Source: Pseudomonadota bacterium
GTDB lineage: Bacteria > Pseudomonadota > Alphaproteobacteria > Rhizobiales > Hyphomicrobiaceae
NCBI GenBank assembly: GCA_023423275.1
Contig: JAFAFW010000064.1
Location: 1 to 54,422, forward strand
DNA length: 54,422 nucleotides
Direction of reading: 5' to 3'
Every line of letters starts with the position of its first letter. Positions within the stretch are counted from its first letter, which is position 1. A model generated the notes under the pieces. It saw nothing but the letters and a program-made list of their open reading frames with translations. It did no database searches and had not been told where the DNA came from. The position numbers were made by a program, and so were the translations under genes. Positions 1-8,391 of the stretch are shown here, piece by piece.

Positions 1-117
1 GACCTCTCCCGCGCGTTCGCCTCGGCCATCGGGCGCACCTCGCGGCAAGTGTTTCGTCGCACGCCTTTTAGCGCGCGTTCACCAATGCAGCAATTGTTCG
101 GACGCGTTTCAGCGTAG
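1..117 (+). CDS. 3' end of a probable AraC-family regulator (partial)
   Basis: Frame 1 is open from the first base to a TAG at 115-117 and encodes 38 residues. The piece reading DLSRAFASAIGRTSRQVFRR resembles the second helix-turn-helix of AraC/XylS regulators, where a serine-arginine-alanine-phenylalanine recognition helix is followed by a short glycine turn and a basic helix. Only this C-terminal piece is visible, so the assignment rests on one short motif. It reads away from the start of the window and converges on the hydratase gene next door. It could instead be chance reading of GC-rich DNA. Confidence 0.45.
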   Translation, partial: DLSRAFASAIGRTSRQVFRRTPFSARSPMQQLFGRVSA

Positions 118-170
118 CAAAAACAGCGCGCCTGCCGCAGTCTTCAGTCCCGCGTTCCACCGTGTGGAAG

Positions 171-1247
171 TCAACGCGGCATCAGCGCCCAGAAATCAAG
201 GTCGAGCACGACACCTTCATCATAGGAACCGGCTGTGTTCTTCAGTGGAAAATCTTCCGCCGGCCGGTCTTTCAGGCCAATCAGCCGCAGTCGCAAGGCG
301 CCGATATCATCCCGACCTGTCAACTCAACTTTATCGACGACTTCAGACCACGCATAAATTGTATCACCCGCAAAGCACGGCGCAATGTGGCGTCCACCGT
401 TGATCGCGGCAATATGAAAGGCGTTCGCAAGCCCATTGAACGACAGCGCCCTGGCGAGCGAGATGACGACGCCACCGTAGATCAGCCGGCGCTTGAAGCG
501 TCCCTGCGATTCGGTATGCTGGTTGAAGTGGACCCGCGCCGTATTCTGATACAGGCGGGTCGCTATCTGGTGCTCGGCCTCTTCCAGCGTCATGCCGTCG
601 GCGTGGTCGATGCGCTCGCCGATGCTGTAGTCCGACCAGACATAGGATGAGCCGGACAGGCCAAGGTCCCACGCGCTCTGCTCCAGCCGCGGCACCGCCA
701 GCCCCAACCAGGAGGGATCGACGCACTCCGACAACATGGGAACATTTGCTTCGGGGGCGGGCACCCGTTTATCGCGCTTGCGCACCATGACCCAGCGCAC
801 GAACTCGAGGACCTTCACGTCGTCCTGGTTCGCTCCCGTAGAGCGGACATAAACGACGCCTGTTTCGCCGTTCGAGTTTTCCTTCAGCCCGATCACCTCG
901 GAGACTGCGCTCAACGTGTCGCCAGGATAGACGGGCGCGAGAAACCGGCACTCGGCGTAGCCTAGATTGGCGACCGCATTGAGCGAGATATCGGGCACCG
1001 TCTTGCCGAAGACCGTGTGAAATACGAGCAGGTCATCGATCGGCGCGCGCGGATATCCGATTGCCCGCGCGAAGGCCTCCGATGACTGCGCGGCAAACCG
1101 CGATCCATAAAGACTTGCATACACCGCCACGTCACCCTCGGTCAGCGTCCGCGGCGTCGCGTGCGTGATCACCTGGCCGATGCTGAAATCTTCGAAGAAA
1201 TTTCCGCGATTGGTTTTACTGGGCATGTGCTCAGACATCATAATCAT
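171..1247 (-). CDS. mch: Mesaconyl-CoA hydratase (double hot-dog MaoC-type dehydratase)
   Basis: The 358-residue protein has two hot-dog domains in tandem, about residues 15-165 and 200-350, the normal size and layout of mesaconyl-CoA hydratase. It hydrates mesaconyl-CoA reversibly to beta-methylmalyl-CoA in the ethylmalonyl-CoA pathway of acetate assimilation. The N-terminal segments NFFEDFSIGQVITHATPRT, YGSRFA and VFGKTVPDISLNAVANLGYA are close to what I remember of the Rhodobacter and Methylobacterium enzymes. The start is uncertain within a few residues: three ATGs lie within the first four codons. The next gene upstream on the same strand is a CoA-ester lyase, the family that cleaves the product of this enzyme, so a shared pathway is likely. 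A 151-bp gap holding a palindromic repeat separates them. Confidence 0.85.
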   Translation of the reverse strand: MIMMSEHMPSKTNRGNFFEDFSIGQVITHATPRTLTEGDVAVYASLYGSRFAAQSSEAFARAIGYPRAPIDDLLVFHTVFGKTVPDISLNAVANLGYAECRFLAPVYPGDTLSAVSEVIGLKENSNGETGVVYVRSTGANQDDVKVLEFVRWVMVRKRDKRVPAPEANVPMLSECVDPSWLGLAVPRLEQSAWDLGLSGSSYVWSDYSIGERIDHADGMTLEEAEHQIATRLYQNTARVHFNQHTESQGRFKRRLIYGGVVISLARALSFNGLANAFHIAAINGGRHIAPCFAGDTIYAWSEVVDKVELTGRDDIGALRLRLIGLKDRPAEDFPLKNTAGSYDEGVVLDLDFWALMPR

Positions 1248-1270
1248 CCTGTACGACGCCTCCCATCATT

Positions 1271-1391
1271 CCGTCATCCCGGCGAAGGCCGCGATCCAGT
1301 TCAGCGCACCACAGGGGCACTCCGGCAGACTAAGCCCGGCAAGAATGGTCCGCTCAAACGCGTCGGGATTCCCGCTTGCGCGGGATGATGG
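1271..1391. repeat. Intergenic palindromic repeat element (about 121 bp)
   Basis: The element starts with CCGTCATCCCGG and ends with GCGGGATGATGG, imperfect terminal inverted repeats. Near the right end CCCGCTTGCGCGGG forms its own small hairpin. This layout, with a 'GTCATCCCGGCGAAGGCC' edge and a 'GGGATTCCCGCTTGCGCGGGATGA' type edge (described here in part), is familiar from dispersed intergenic repeats in Rhizobiales genomes. It fills the gap between two same-strand genes. I saw no second copy in this window. Confidence 0.6.
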
Positions 1392-1398
1392 CAGTACC

Positions 1399-2277
1399 TT
1401 AACTGATTGAACGCTCCGCGATCGCATCGGCAATCGCCACCGTCCGGCGCGCGGTCTCAGCGTGAAGAAGCTCGACCATGCGTCCATCCAGGGTGATCGC
1501 GCCCTTGCCCTGATGTTCCGGCAGCTCGAAGGCTGCGATGATCCTTCGCGCCCAGATGACCTCTGCCTCGGACGGAGAGAAAATCTCATTCGCAGCAGCG
1601 ATTTGATCGGGATGAATCAATGTCTTCCCATCCATGCCGAGCTGACGCCCCTGCAAACATTCTTTCCGAAATCCATCGGCATCCTTGAACGCATTGAACA
1701 CGCCGTCCAGCACCTCGATGCCGTGCGCGCGCGCTGCTGTAACCGCCGCCGACAGCCAGTAGAGCGCTGCCGTTCGGTTCGCATCCAGCTCAGCCCGCGT
1801 CTCCTTCACGAGGTCGTTGGTCCCCATGACGAAAACCGCCAGCCGGGTCGCGGGATCGCTCGCCGACTCGGCAATCTCCCGCAGATTGAGGATCGCCAAC
1901 GGCGTTTCGATCATGGCCCAGACCGCGATCCGGGCAGGAGCGGAAGCCAGAGCGGCACCAACCTCCGCGAGCTGCGTCGCGCTGGAAACCTTGGGCACGA
2001 GGATGGCATCCGGTCCAGCCGCCGCGGCGGCAGCCAGATCCTTCGCGCCCCAAGCCGTATCAAGGCCGTTGATCCGGATCACCAGCTCCCGGCTGCCATA
2101 GCCGCCGGCCTTCAGCGCGGAGGTCACCTGCTCGCGCGCCGCCTCCTTCACGTCCGGAGCCACGGCATCCTCCAGATCGAAGATCACGACATCCGTTGCC
2201 AGCGTCTTTGCCTTCTCCAAGGCACGGGTATTCGAGCCCGGCATATAAAGTGCGCTGCGACGGGGGCGAATGGACAT
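1399..2277 (-). CDS. HpcH/HpaI (CitE-like) CoA-ester lyase or malyl-CoA thioesterase
   Basis: The 292-residue protein is a TIM-barrel C-C lyase of the CitE/HpcH family. Visible family signatures are RSALYMPGSN at residues 7-16, the acidic DLEDAV at 34-39, the RING motif after strand 2, AMIETPLAI with the metal-binding glutamate, and a conserved DGKTLIHPDQI near residue 220. Relatives act as L-malyl-CoA/beta-methylmalyl-CoA lyases or (3S)-malyl-CoA thioesterases. The 292-residue length fits the shorter thioesterase-like or generic lyase branch better than the roughly 320-residue Mcl1 type. Its position before a mesaconyl-CoA hydratase gene on the same strand supports a role in the ethylmalonyl-CoA route. 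The exact substrate cannot be told from sequence alone. Confidence 0.8.
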   Translation of the reverse strand: MSIRPRRSALYMPGSNTRALEKAKTLATDVVIFDLEDAVAPDVKEAAREQVTSALKAGGYGSRELVIRINGLDTAWGAKDLAAAAAAGPDAILVPKVSSATQLAEVGAALASAPARIAVWAMIETPLAILNLREIAESASDPATRLAVFVMGTNDLVKETRAELDANRTAALYWLSAAVTAARAHGIEVLDGVFNAFKDADGFRKECLQGRQLGMDGKTLIHPDQIAAANEIFSPSEAEVIWARRIIAAFELPEHQGKGAITLDGRMVELLHAETARRTVAIADAIAERSIS

Positions 2278-2432
2278 CGGCTTTCCTCACTTGCAACGGC
2301 GATGCGCCGGCCTGCTCTACTGTAGTCGGTTCGCTGGCAGAAACCCAAGACCTGGTGCGCGCGCTTGGCAGCTTGCGCACCACCGAGCCGCTGCTGCACA
2401 GTGATGGCAACCAAACCAACTTCAGGACGATC

Positions 2433-3620
2433 ATGACCACTCAGTCCAAGGATATCGTGATCATCGGCGGCGGCATTGTCGGGAGCGCGACGGCCTACTG
2501 GCTGGCTCAGGCCGCTGACCTCGATGGCCGACGCGTCACCGTGGTGGAAAAAGACCCAAGCTACGCCGTCAGCAGCACGCCGCGATCCGCCGGCGGCATC
2601 CGCCAGCAATTCTCGACGCCGGAGAATATCGCGCTCTCGAAGCTGACCCTCGACATCCTGCGAGATCTGAAATCGTTTTTCGGCCCCGGGGCGGATCTGC
2701 CGTTCCGGGAGCAGGGCTATCTTATTCTGGCGACGGACGAGGGAGCGGGCATTCTCGCCTCCAACGTCGCGGTGCAACGCGCCAACGGCGGAGATATCGT
2801 GCTGCTCAACCCGAAAGAGCTTGCGGCGCGATTCTCGTGGCTGAACACTGAAGGCGTCGCCTGCGGCAGTTTCGGACAATCCGGCGAAGGCTGGGTCGAT
2901 CCGGTGTTGCTGCATTCCCTGTTCCGCAATGCGGCGCGCGATAAAGGCGTAACCTTCCTCAAGGACGACGTCGTCGGCATTGACGTCACCGGCGCATCCG
3001 TGACCGCCGTGTCGCTCGCCAGCGGCACGAAAATCCCATGCGGTGCGGTCGTGAACGCGGCTGGATTCAACGGCGGCGCGGTCGCCAAGCTGGCTGGCAT
3101 CGAACTCCCGGTCGAACCGCGCAAACGCTACATCTTCGTCATCGACCGCCGGGATGCGCCCGAAGAGCTTCACAAGGCACCGCTGACCGTCGATACCTCG
3201 GGCGTCTTCTTCCGCCCGGAAGGCCGGATGTTCATCACCGGCATTTCGCCTGAAGAGGAAAACGAGCCGCCAGCCATCGACCTCGATGCGATCAATTACG
3301 AGGAATTCGAGGAGATCGTCTGGCCGCAGCTCGCAACCCGCGTGCCCTTGTTCGAGAACGCGAAAATGGTCAACGCCTGGGCTGGATTCTACGACTACAA
3401 CACGCTCGACCAGAACGCGATCATCGGCGCACATCCGCAGATCACCAATTTCTATTTCGCCAATGGGTTTTCCGGTCATGGGCTGCAACAGGCTGCCGCC
3501 GCCGGACGCGCCGTGACAGAACTGATCCTGACCGGCCACTTCCGGACGATCGACCTGACGCGCTTCGGTTACGAGCGCATCGCCGCCCGTCAGCCCTTGC
3601 TCGAAACCAATATCATCTAG
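2433..3620 (+). CDS. FAD-dependent amine/amino acid oxidoreductase (DAO family)
   Basis: The 395-residue protein begins with a Rossmann FAD-binding motif, DIVIIGGGIVGSATAY at residues 7-22, and an acidic VVEKD at the end of strand 2. It contains the STPRSAGGIRQQF segment common in DadA/sarcosine-oxidase-like proteins and a C-terminal NGFSGHGLQQAAAAGRAV, the second flavin contact. The start at 2433 is chosen because it places the dinucleotide fold at the N-terminus and follows an AGGAC ribosome site; the frame is open further upstream but that part is not protein-like. The substrate is unknown. It diverges from the lyase gene and is followed 12 bp later by a pyridoxal kinase gene, so the two may be co-transcribed and the substrate may be an amine or amino acid. 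Confidence 0.85.
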   Translation: MTTQSKDIVIIGGGIVGSATAYWLAQAADLDGRRVTVVEKDPSYAVSSTPRSAGGIRQQFSTPENIALSKLTLDILRDLKSFFGPGADLPFREQGYLILATDEGAGILASNVAVQRANGGDIVLLNPKELAARFSWLNTEGVACGSFGQSGEGWVDPVLLHSLFRNAARDKGVTFLKDDVVGIDVTGASVTAVSLASGTKIPCGAVVNAAGFNGGAVAKLAGIELPVEPRKRYIFVIDRRDAPEELHKAPLTVDTSGVFFRPEGRMFITGISPEEENEPPAIDLDAINYEEFEEIVWPQLATRVPLFENAKMVNAWAGFYDYNTLDQNAIIGAHPQITNFYFANGFSGHGLQQAAAAGRAVTELILTGHFRTIDLTRFGYERIAARQPLLETNII

Positions 3621-3632
3621 CCAAAAGCGAAC

Positions 3633-4451
3633 ATGGCCCGGGTCCTCGCGATATCGTCTCAGGTCGTCCGCGGGCACATCGGCCTGAGGGCGGTCGTGCC
3701 CGGGTTGGAGCGACTGGGGCATGACGTCTGGCCGATGCCCACGATCCTGCTGTCCAATCATCCGGGACATTCACACGCCGCCGGACAACGGGTGGAAGCC
3801 GCGACGCTCGATCAGCTCATCGAGGCTCTCGATCGCAATGGCTGGCTGGATGAGATCGACGCGGTTCTGACGGGCTATTTTCCGAGTTCCGAGCACGTCT
3901 CGGTTGCCGCGGCTCTGATCAGCCGCCTGAAGTCCGCACGCACGGTGCGTTATCTGTGTGATCCGGTCCTCGGCGACGAACCCAAGGGCTTGTATATCGA
4001 CACTGCCGCCGCCGATGCCATCCGCGACACGCTCGTCGCGCTGGCAGATGTCATCACGCCCAATCGCTTCGAATTGGGTTGGCTGACGGGACGTCCATGC
4101 GCGTCCATCGCAGACCTGAAGACAGCCGCCCGCGCGCTGTCCGACGGCACCGTCGTCGTCACCTCGGCAGCACGGCGCGATGATGCTTTGGATACCCTGC
4201 TGCTGAACGCCTCGGAGAGCTATCGTACCAGCGTGACGTGGCGGCCGGACGTGCCGCACGGTACCGGAGATTTTTTCTCAAGTCTTTTCCTCGGCCATCT
4301 GCTGAACGGACGAACCGATGGCGAAGCACTGGCCCGCGCTGCAGCCGGTGTCGACGCCGCCATCGGGGCCAGCGCCGGACGCGACGAACTCACCCTGGAG
4401 CCGCAGGATGCATGGGCGGCAGCAATCCCTCTTGCGCTCGAAAGCCTTTAA
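3633..4451 (+). CDS. pdxY: Pyridoxal kinase (PdxY/PfkB-like vitamin kinase)
   Basis: The 272-residue protein has the ribokinase-like vitamin kinase fold. It shows the substrate-end motif SSQVVRGHIG (residues 8-17), the CDPVLGD motif (109-115), ITPN (141-144) and the C-terminal anion-hole motif GTGD at 210-213, where Asp213 is the expected catalytic base. PdxY phosphorylates pyridoxal with ATP in the B6 salvage route. Length matches the family (about 280). It follows the FAD oxidoreductase by 12 bp on the same strand and probably shares its transcript. PdxY and PdxK are hard to separate by motif alone; the alphaproteobacterial form is usually annotated as pyridoxal kinase. Confidence 0.85.
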   Translation: MARVLAISSQVVRGHIGLRAVVPGLERLGHDVWPMPTILLSNHPGHSHAAGQRVEAATLDQLIEALDRNGWLDEIDAVLTGYFPSSEHVSVAAALISRLKSARTVRYLCDPVLGDEPKGLYIDTAAADAIRDTLVALADVITPNRFELGWLTGRPCASIADLKTAARALSDGTVVVTSAARRDDALDTLLLNASESYRTSVTWRPDVPHGTGDFFSSLFLGHLLNGRTDGEALARAAAGVDAAIGASAGRDELTLEPQDAWAAAIPLALESL

Positions 4452-4561
4452 GCGTCACAAACGCGCCTTGACCTGCGTCGGAAGCTGGTCTCTGTGTTCA
4501 GTCAGCGATCCACGCGTTTTCAGCGAACACGATCCGCCATCCACCACCGACAGGCGTGCCG

Positions 4562-5200
4562 ATGACCCGCTTCCCCAAGGACCTGGCTGACCGCTTCCGG
4601 CGCTTCAAATATCGGCATTTCGCACCGAACATGGATCAGTTCGAGAAGCTCGCCGCCGAGGGACAGCATCCCGAAACCATGATCGTGAGCTGCTGCGACA
4701 GCCGCGTCGATCCCGAAACGATCTTCAGCGCCATGCCGGGCGAACTATTCGTCGTGCGCAATGTGGCGAACCTCGTACCGCCCTACGAAACCAGCGGTAA
4801 GTTCCACGGTGTCAGCGCCGCTCTCGAGTTCGCGGCACTCAATCTTCGGGTGAAGCACATCGTGATCATCGGCCATTCGAGCTGCGGCGGCATCCGGGCC
4901 TGCCTGGATCACGACGCGGCGCGGCAGTCGGAGGCTCAGTTTATCTCAAACTGGATGTCGATCCTCGATGGCGCGCGCGAGCACGTCGAGAGCTGCTGCG
5001 GCGGCGCGTCAATGCCGGAGAAGCGCGCCGAACTCGAACGGGAAGGCATCAAGACATCGCTGGCTAATCTGCGCACGTTCCCGTGTGTGACGACCCTGGA
5101 GGCTAAGGGACGCCTGCAATTGCATGGCGCCCATTTCGATATCGCCACCGGCTCGCTGTCCGTGCTCGACGAGGATACCGGTAGATTTGTTGCGATTTGA
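4562..5200 (+). CDS. Beta-class carbonic anhydrase
   Basis: The 212-residue protein interconverts CO2 and bicarbonate with a zinc ion in the cytoplasm. The zinc ligands are visible: Cys44 in SCCDSR with the Asp46/Arg48 dyad, then His105 and Cys108 in GHSSCGGI. Length is normal for the bacterial beta class. The ATG at 4562 is preferred because an AGG lies seven bases before it; an in-frame GTG at 4556 would be too close. It stands alone between the kinase gene and the convergent phaB gene. Its role is presumably to supply bicarbonate to carboxylases. Confidence 0.93.
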   Translation: MTRFPKDLADRFRRFKYRHFAPNMDQFEKLAAEGQHPETMIVSCCDSRVDPETIFSAMPGELFVVRNVANLVPPYETSGKFHGVSAALEFAALNLRVKHIVIIGHSSCGGIRACLDHDAARQSEAQFISNWMSILDGAREHVESCCGGASMPEKRAELEREGIKTSLANLRTFPCVTTLEAKGRLQLHGAHFDIATGSLSVLDEDTGRFVAI

Positions 5201-5223
5201 ACCGTGCCAGAACACCCGACGGC

Positions 5224-5949
5224 TCAAGCCATGTACTGGCCGCCGTTCGCGTCGAGACAGGCGCCGGTGATGAACCCGGCATCATCAGCCGCCAGGAACG
5301 TGACGCAACGTGCGATCTCTTCGGCCGTACCGAGACGGCCCACCGGAATGTAAGGAATGATCTTGGTGTCCAGGACGTCCTTGGGCATCGCCGCGACCAT
5401 CTCTGTGTTGATGTAGCCCGGCGCGATGACATTGCACGTGATGCCCTTGGCCGCGCCTTCTTGCGCCATGGCCTTGGTGAAACCCAGCAGGCCTGCCTTG
5501 GCCGCAGAATAGTTCACCTGCCCCATCTGCCCCTTGCGGCCGTTGATCGACGAAATCGAGATAATACGTCCGAAATTGCGGGCACGCATACCTTCGACCA
5601 CCAGACGCGTCATGTTGAAGACGGAATCGAGATTGGTGCGGATCACTGCATCCCAATTGTCCTTGCTCATGCGGTGCATCATGCCGTCGCGCGTAATACC
5701 GGCGTTGTTCACCAGCACATCGACAGGCCCCAGATCCTTCACGATCTGCGCGACGCCCTTCTCACACGAACCATAATCGCCGACGTCGAACTTGAAGACA
5801 GGGATACCGTAAACGGCCTGAAACTGATGGGCGGCCTCATCGTTACCAGCGTAGTTGGCAGCAACCCTGTAGCCCTTGCGTTTGAGCGCCACGGAAATCG
5901 CTGCGCCGATGCCACGCGTTCCACCTGTGACGACGGCCACACGAGCCAT
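5224..5949 (-). CDS. phaB: Acetoacetyl-CoA reductase (NADPH)
   Basis: The 241-residue short-chain dehydrogenase reduces acetoacetyl-CoA to (R)-3-hydroxybutyryl-CoA, the second step of polyhydroxybutyrate synthesis and a feeder of the ethylmalonyl-CoA pathway. It shows the nucleotide-binding TGGTRGIG (8-15), NNAG (81-84), and the catalytic triad Ser134 in SISSING, Tyr147 and Lys151 in YSAAK. The length and the C-terminal FITGACLDANGGQYM are typical of PhaB. It lies downstream of phaA on the same strand, with 132 bp between them holding a hairpin, so the two are probably one operon with some read-through control. Confidence 0.95.
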   Translation of the reverse strand: MARVAVVTGGTRGIGAAISVALKRKGYRVAANYAGNDEAAHQFQAVYGIPVFKFDVGDYGSCEKGVAQIVKDLGPVDVLVNNAGITRDGMMHRMSKDNWDAVIRTNLDSVFNMTRLVVEGMRARNFGRIISISSINGRKGQMGQVNYSAAKAGLLGFTKAMAQEGAAKGITCNVIAPGYINTEMVAAMPKDVLDTKIIPYIPVGRLGTAEEIARCVTFLAADDAGFITGACLDANGGQYMA

Positions 5950-6025
5950 AATGAGGATCCTCCCTAGACACGAACAACGGATTATTTGCTTTTCTAGCAG
6001 GCGAGAAGTTTAACGGTTGCTAAGA

Positions 6026-6051
6026 GGCTGGCGTAACGGCTGCCGCCAGCC
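6026..6051 (-). terminator. Hairpin between phaA and phaB
   Basis: GGCTGGCG at 6026-6033 pairs perfectly with CGCCAGCC at 6044-6051 across a 10-nt loop. It lies 30 bp after the phaA stop codon. The minus-strand transcript has no clear U-run after it, so it may stabilise the phaA 3' end or weaken read-through into phaB, not stop transcription fully. Confidence 0.35.
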
Positions 6052-6081
6052 CAGGTTTCGTCGCGGATATCGTTAAGGCGC

Positions 6082-7269
6082 TCAGTCGCGCTGGACGCAC
6101 ATGGCCACGCCCATGCCGCCGCCGATGCACAGCGTCGCCAGACCTTTCTTGGCATCGCGGCGCTTCATCTCGAACAGCAGCGTGTTGAGAACCCGCGCCC
6201 CGGATGCGCCGATCGGATGGCCGATGGCAATAGCGCCGCCATTGACGTTGACCTTGTCCGTGTCCCAACCGAGCCCCTTGTTGACCGCGCAGGCCTGAGC
6301 CGCGAATGCCTCGTTGGCCTCGATGAGATCAAGGTCGGCAACGGTCCAGCCGGCCTTCTCCAGCGCCTTCTTCGACGCCGGGATCGGCCCCGTTCCCATG
6401 ATCGAAGGATCGACACCGGCGTGCGCCCAGGACACGATACGCGCCAGCGGCGTGATACCCCGCTTCCGGGCTTCTTCAAGCGTCATCAGAACGACGGCGG
6501 CAGCGCCGTCATTGATGCCGGACGCGTTGCCCGCGGTCACGGTGCCGTCCTTCTCGAAGGCCGGACGCAGCTTGGCGACGCTGTCGTAGGTCGCGCCGTC
6601 GCGGATATACTCATCCTCCGAAACGACCGTCTCGCCCTTGCGGGTCTTGATGATCACAGGCGCGATCTCGTCCTTGAACTTACCGGCCTTCTTGGCGGCT
6701 TCGGCCTTGTTCTGGGAGGCGACGGCGAAGCGGTCCTGCTCCTCGCGCGTGATCTGCCACTGACGGGCGACGTTCTCCGCGGTCGTGCCCATGTGATAGC
6801 CGTTAAAGGCGTCCCACAGACCATCCTTGATCATGCTGTCGATGAACTTGACGTCGCCCATCTTGGTGCCGTCGCGCTGATGGGCCACGTGCGGCGCTTG
6901 GCTCATGCTCTCCTGCCCGCCCGCCACGACGATCGAGGACGAACCGAGCTGGATCTGCTGGGCGCCAAGCGCAACCGCGCGAAGACCCGAGCCGCATAGC
7001 TGATTCATGCCCCAGGCCGGACTGTCGACCGGGATGCCGGCTGCGATCGAAGCCTGCCGGGCCGGGTTCTGACCTTCGCCGGCGGTCAGGATCTGCCCCA
7101 TGATGACTTCGGATACGTCGCCGGGCTCGAGGTTGGCGCGCTCGATGGCCGCCTGGATCGCCACCCTTCCCAGTTCGTGCGCCGGGAGACTCGCCAGCGT
7201 ACCATTGAACGACCCCACCGGGGTGCGAGCGGCGCTCGCGATGACAATCGTGGAATTGTCTGCACTCAT
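6082..7269 (-). CDS. phaA: Acetyl-CoA C-acetyltransferase (beta-ketothiolase)
   Basis: The 395-residue thiolase condenses two acetyl-CoA to acetoacetyl-CoA. The nucleophilic Cys92 lies in NQLCGSGLRAV, the histidine His351 in GHPIGASGAR, and the acid/base Cys381 in CIGGGMG, all expected for a biosynthetic thiolase. The ATG at 7269 has an AGGAGA site eight bases upstream. It is the first gene of the phaA-phaB pair and is divergent from phaR. Together the genes start polyhydroxybutyrate synthesis; the synthase gene phaC is not in this window. Confidence 0.96.
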   Translation of the reverse strand: MSADNSTIVIASAARTPVGSFNGTLASLPAHELGRVAIQAAIERANLEPGDVSEVIMGQILTAGEGQNPARQASIAAGIPVDSPAWGMNQLCGSGLRAVALGAQQIQLGSSSIVVAGGQESMSQAPHVAHQRDGTKMGDVKFIDSMIKDGLWDAFNGYHMGTTAENVARQWQITREEQDRFAVASQNKAEAAKKAGKFKDEIAPVIIKTRKGETVVSEDEYIRDGATYDSVAKLRPAFEKDGTVTAGNASGINDGAAAVVLMTLEEARKRGITPLARIVSWAHAGVDPSIMGTGPIPASKKALEKAGWTVADLDLIEANEAFAAQACAVNKGLGWDTDKVNVNGGAIAIGHPIGASGARVLNTLLFEMKRRDAKKGLATLCIGGGMGVAMCVQRD

Positions 7270-7558
7270 TTGCGAGGTCTCCTGGGCTGGCCGGTCATGT
7301 CAGCAACTCGAATGGTTATCGGATTTGGGCTGACCTGTGATTGATCCGGGACAAAACGTGGAATATCGTCATGGTTTATATAGGCACGAGGGCTGCGAGT
7401 TTACGATAGCAGTCCGGAACGGCAGCCTGCAACGCAGCCGTAACCATCCGGGAAGTAAACTCCCCGGTACGCACCGGACCAGTCTGGTGGCCGCCAAATG
7501 AATGTTGTCAGCCTCCCGCACTGTGCTAGCCTGTCATCTGGGAGCTCAAGGATAAGAA
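7270..7558. promoter_or_regulatory. phaA / phaR divergent control region
   Basis: The 289 bp between phaA and phaR hold no gene. GAGTTTAC at 7397-7404 and GTAAACTC at 7455-7462 form an exact 8-bp inverted repeat with 50 bp between the arms, and CCGGG/CCCGG flank the second arm's neighbourhood (7449-7467). A TATATAAA-like box on the minus strand (about 7374-7382) could be a -10 for phaA but I find no good -35. PhaR is known in other species to bind between its gene and pha genes; which of these sites it uses here is inference. Confidence 0.35.
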
Positions 7559-8245
7559 TTGACCGCCATGCTCAGCAAAAGCGATTCAGCCGGCGACAAA
7601 AAAGAAGCAGTGGTCATCAAGAAGTACGCCAACCGGCGACTGTATAATACCGAGACAAGTACATACGTCACATTGGAAGATCTGGCCGCCATGGTGCGCT
7701 CTGATCGTGACTTCGTGGTTTTTGATGCCAAAACTGGCGATGACCTGACCCATTCCGTGCTGACGCAAATCATCGTCGAGCAGGAAGGCCGATCGGGCGG
7801 GCAAACTTTATTGCCGATCCCGTTCCTTCGGCAGCTGATCCGGTTTTATGATGACAGTATTGGCAAGATGGTGCCGAGCTACCTGCAGATAAGCATGGAA
7901 ACGCTCGTCAAGGAGCAGGAACGCTTCCGCTCCCAGTTCTCCCACATGCTCGGGCAGAATCCGTTCGGCGCCGCTGCCTTCGACGCCATGCAGGAACAGA
8001 CCCGCAAGAACATGGCGATCTTCGAGAAGGCGATGGCGATGTGGACGCCGTTCAGCGGCGTCAAGCCCGATGCGGCTGGCGGACGTCCGGATCAGGATCC
8101 CGGCACGCCCCGCCCGGAGGCGCCAGCACAATCCAAGCCCGCGGCGCCTGAACAAGCGTCCGGAAAGGGCGAGCTGGATGAGCTCAAGGCTCAGCTCGCA
8201 TCGATGCAGGAAAAGATCGAGAAGCTGTCTCAGTCTCGCGACTAG
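7559..8245 (+). CDS. phaR: Polyhydroxyalkanoate synthesis repressor PhaR
   Basis: The 228-residue protein has the PHA-accumulation regulator DNA-binding domain at about residues 18-80, with KKYANRRLYNTETSTYVTLEDL, here cited in part, and the PHB-binding domain around 85-150 (LIRFYDDSIGKMVPSYLQ). The C-terminus from 150 is rich in proline and alanine and ends in a short coiled-coil (LDELKAQLASMQEKIEKLS). PhaR represses pha genes and is titrated by nascent polymer. The proposed start is TTG at 7559, six bases after AAGGA; an ATG at 7568 is 15 bases from that site and is the alternative. It is divergent from phaAB, the standard arrangement. Confidence 0.93.
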   Translation: MTAMLSKSDSAGDKKEAVVIKKYANRRLYNTETSTYVTLEDLAAMVRSDRDFVVFDAKTGDDLTHSVLTQIIVEQEGRSGGQTLLPIPFLRQLIRFYDDSIGKMVPSYLQISMETLVKEQERFRSQFSHMLGQNPFGAAAFDAMQEQTRKNMAIFEKAMAMWTPFSGVKPDAAGGRPDQDPGTPRPEAPAQSKPAAPEQASGKGELDELKAQLASMQEKIEKLSQSRD

Positions 8246-8391
8246 AGCGTTCTCCGGTTCGGCCTTGGGCTGCTGGTTCTCTCACGAACTCATAGTCGGC
8301 AAATGCCTACGCGAGATGGGATTGAACCTCATCCCGCGCCGAGAAAAGCCGCGCCCCATGTTCCTGGGACGCTGGCAATGTGCCTGGAGCT

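Noticed and set aside
2184..3770. A 528-codon minus-strand frame over the FAD oxidoreductase
   Set aside because: It is antisense to a gene with an intact Rossmann motif, and its composition is not protein-like.
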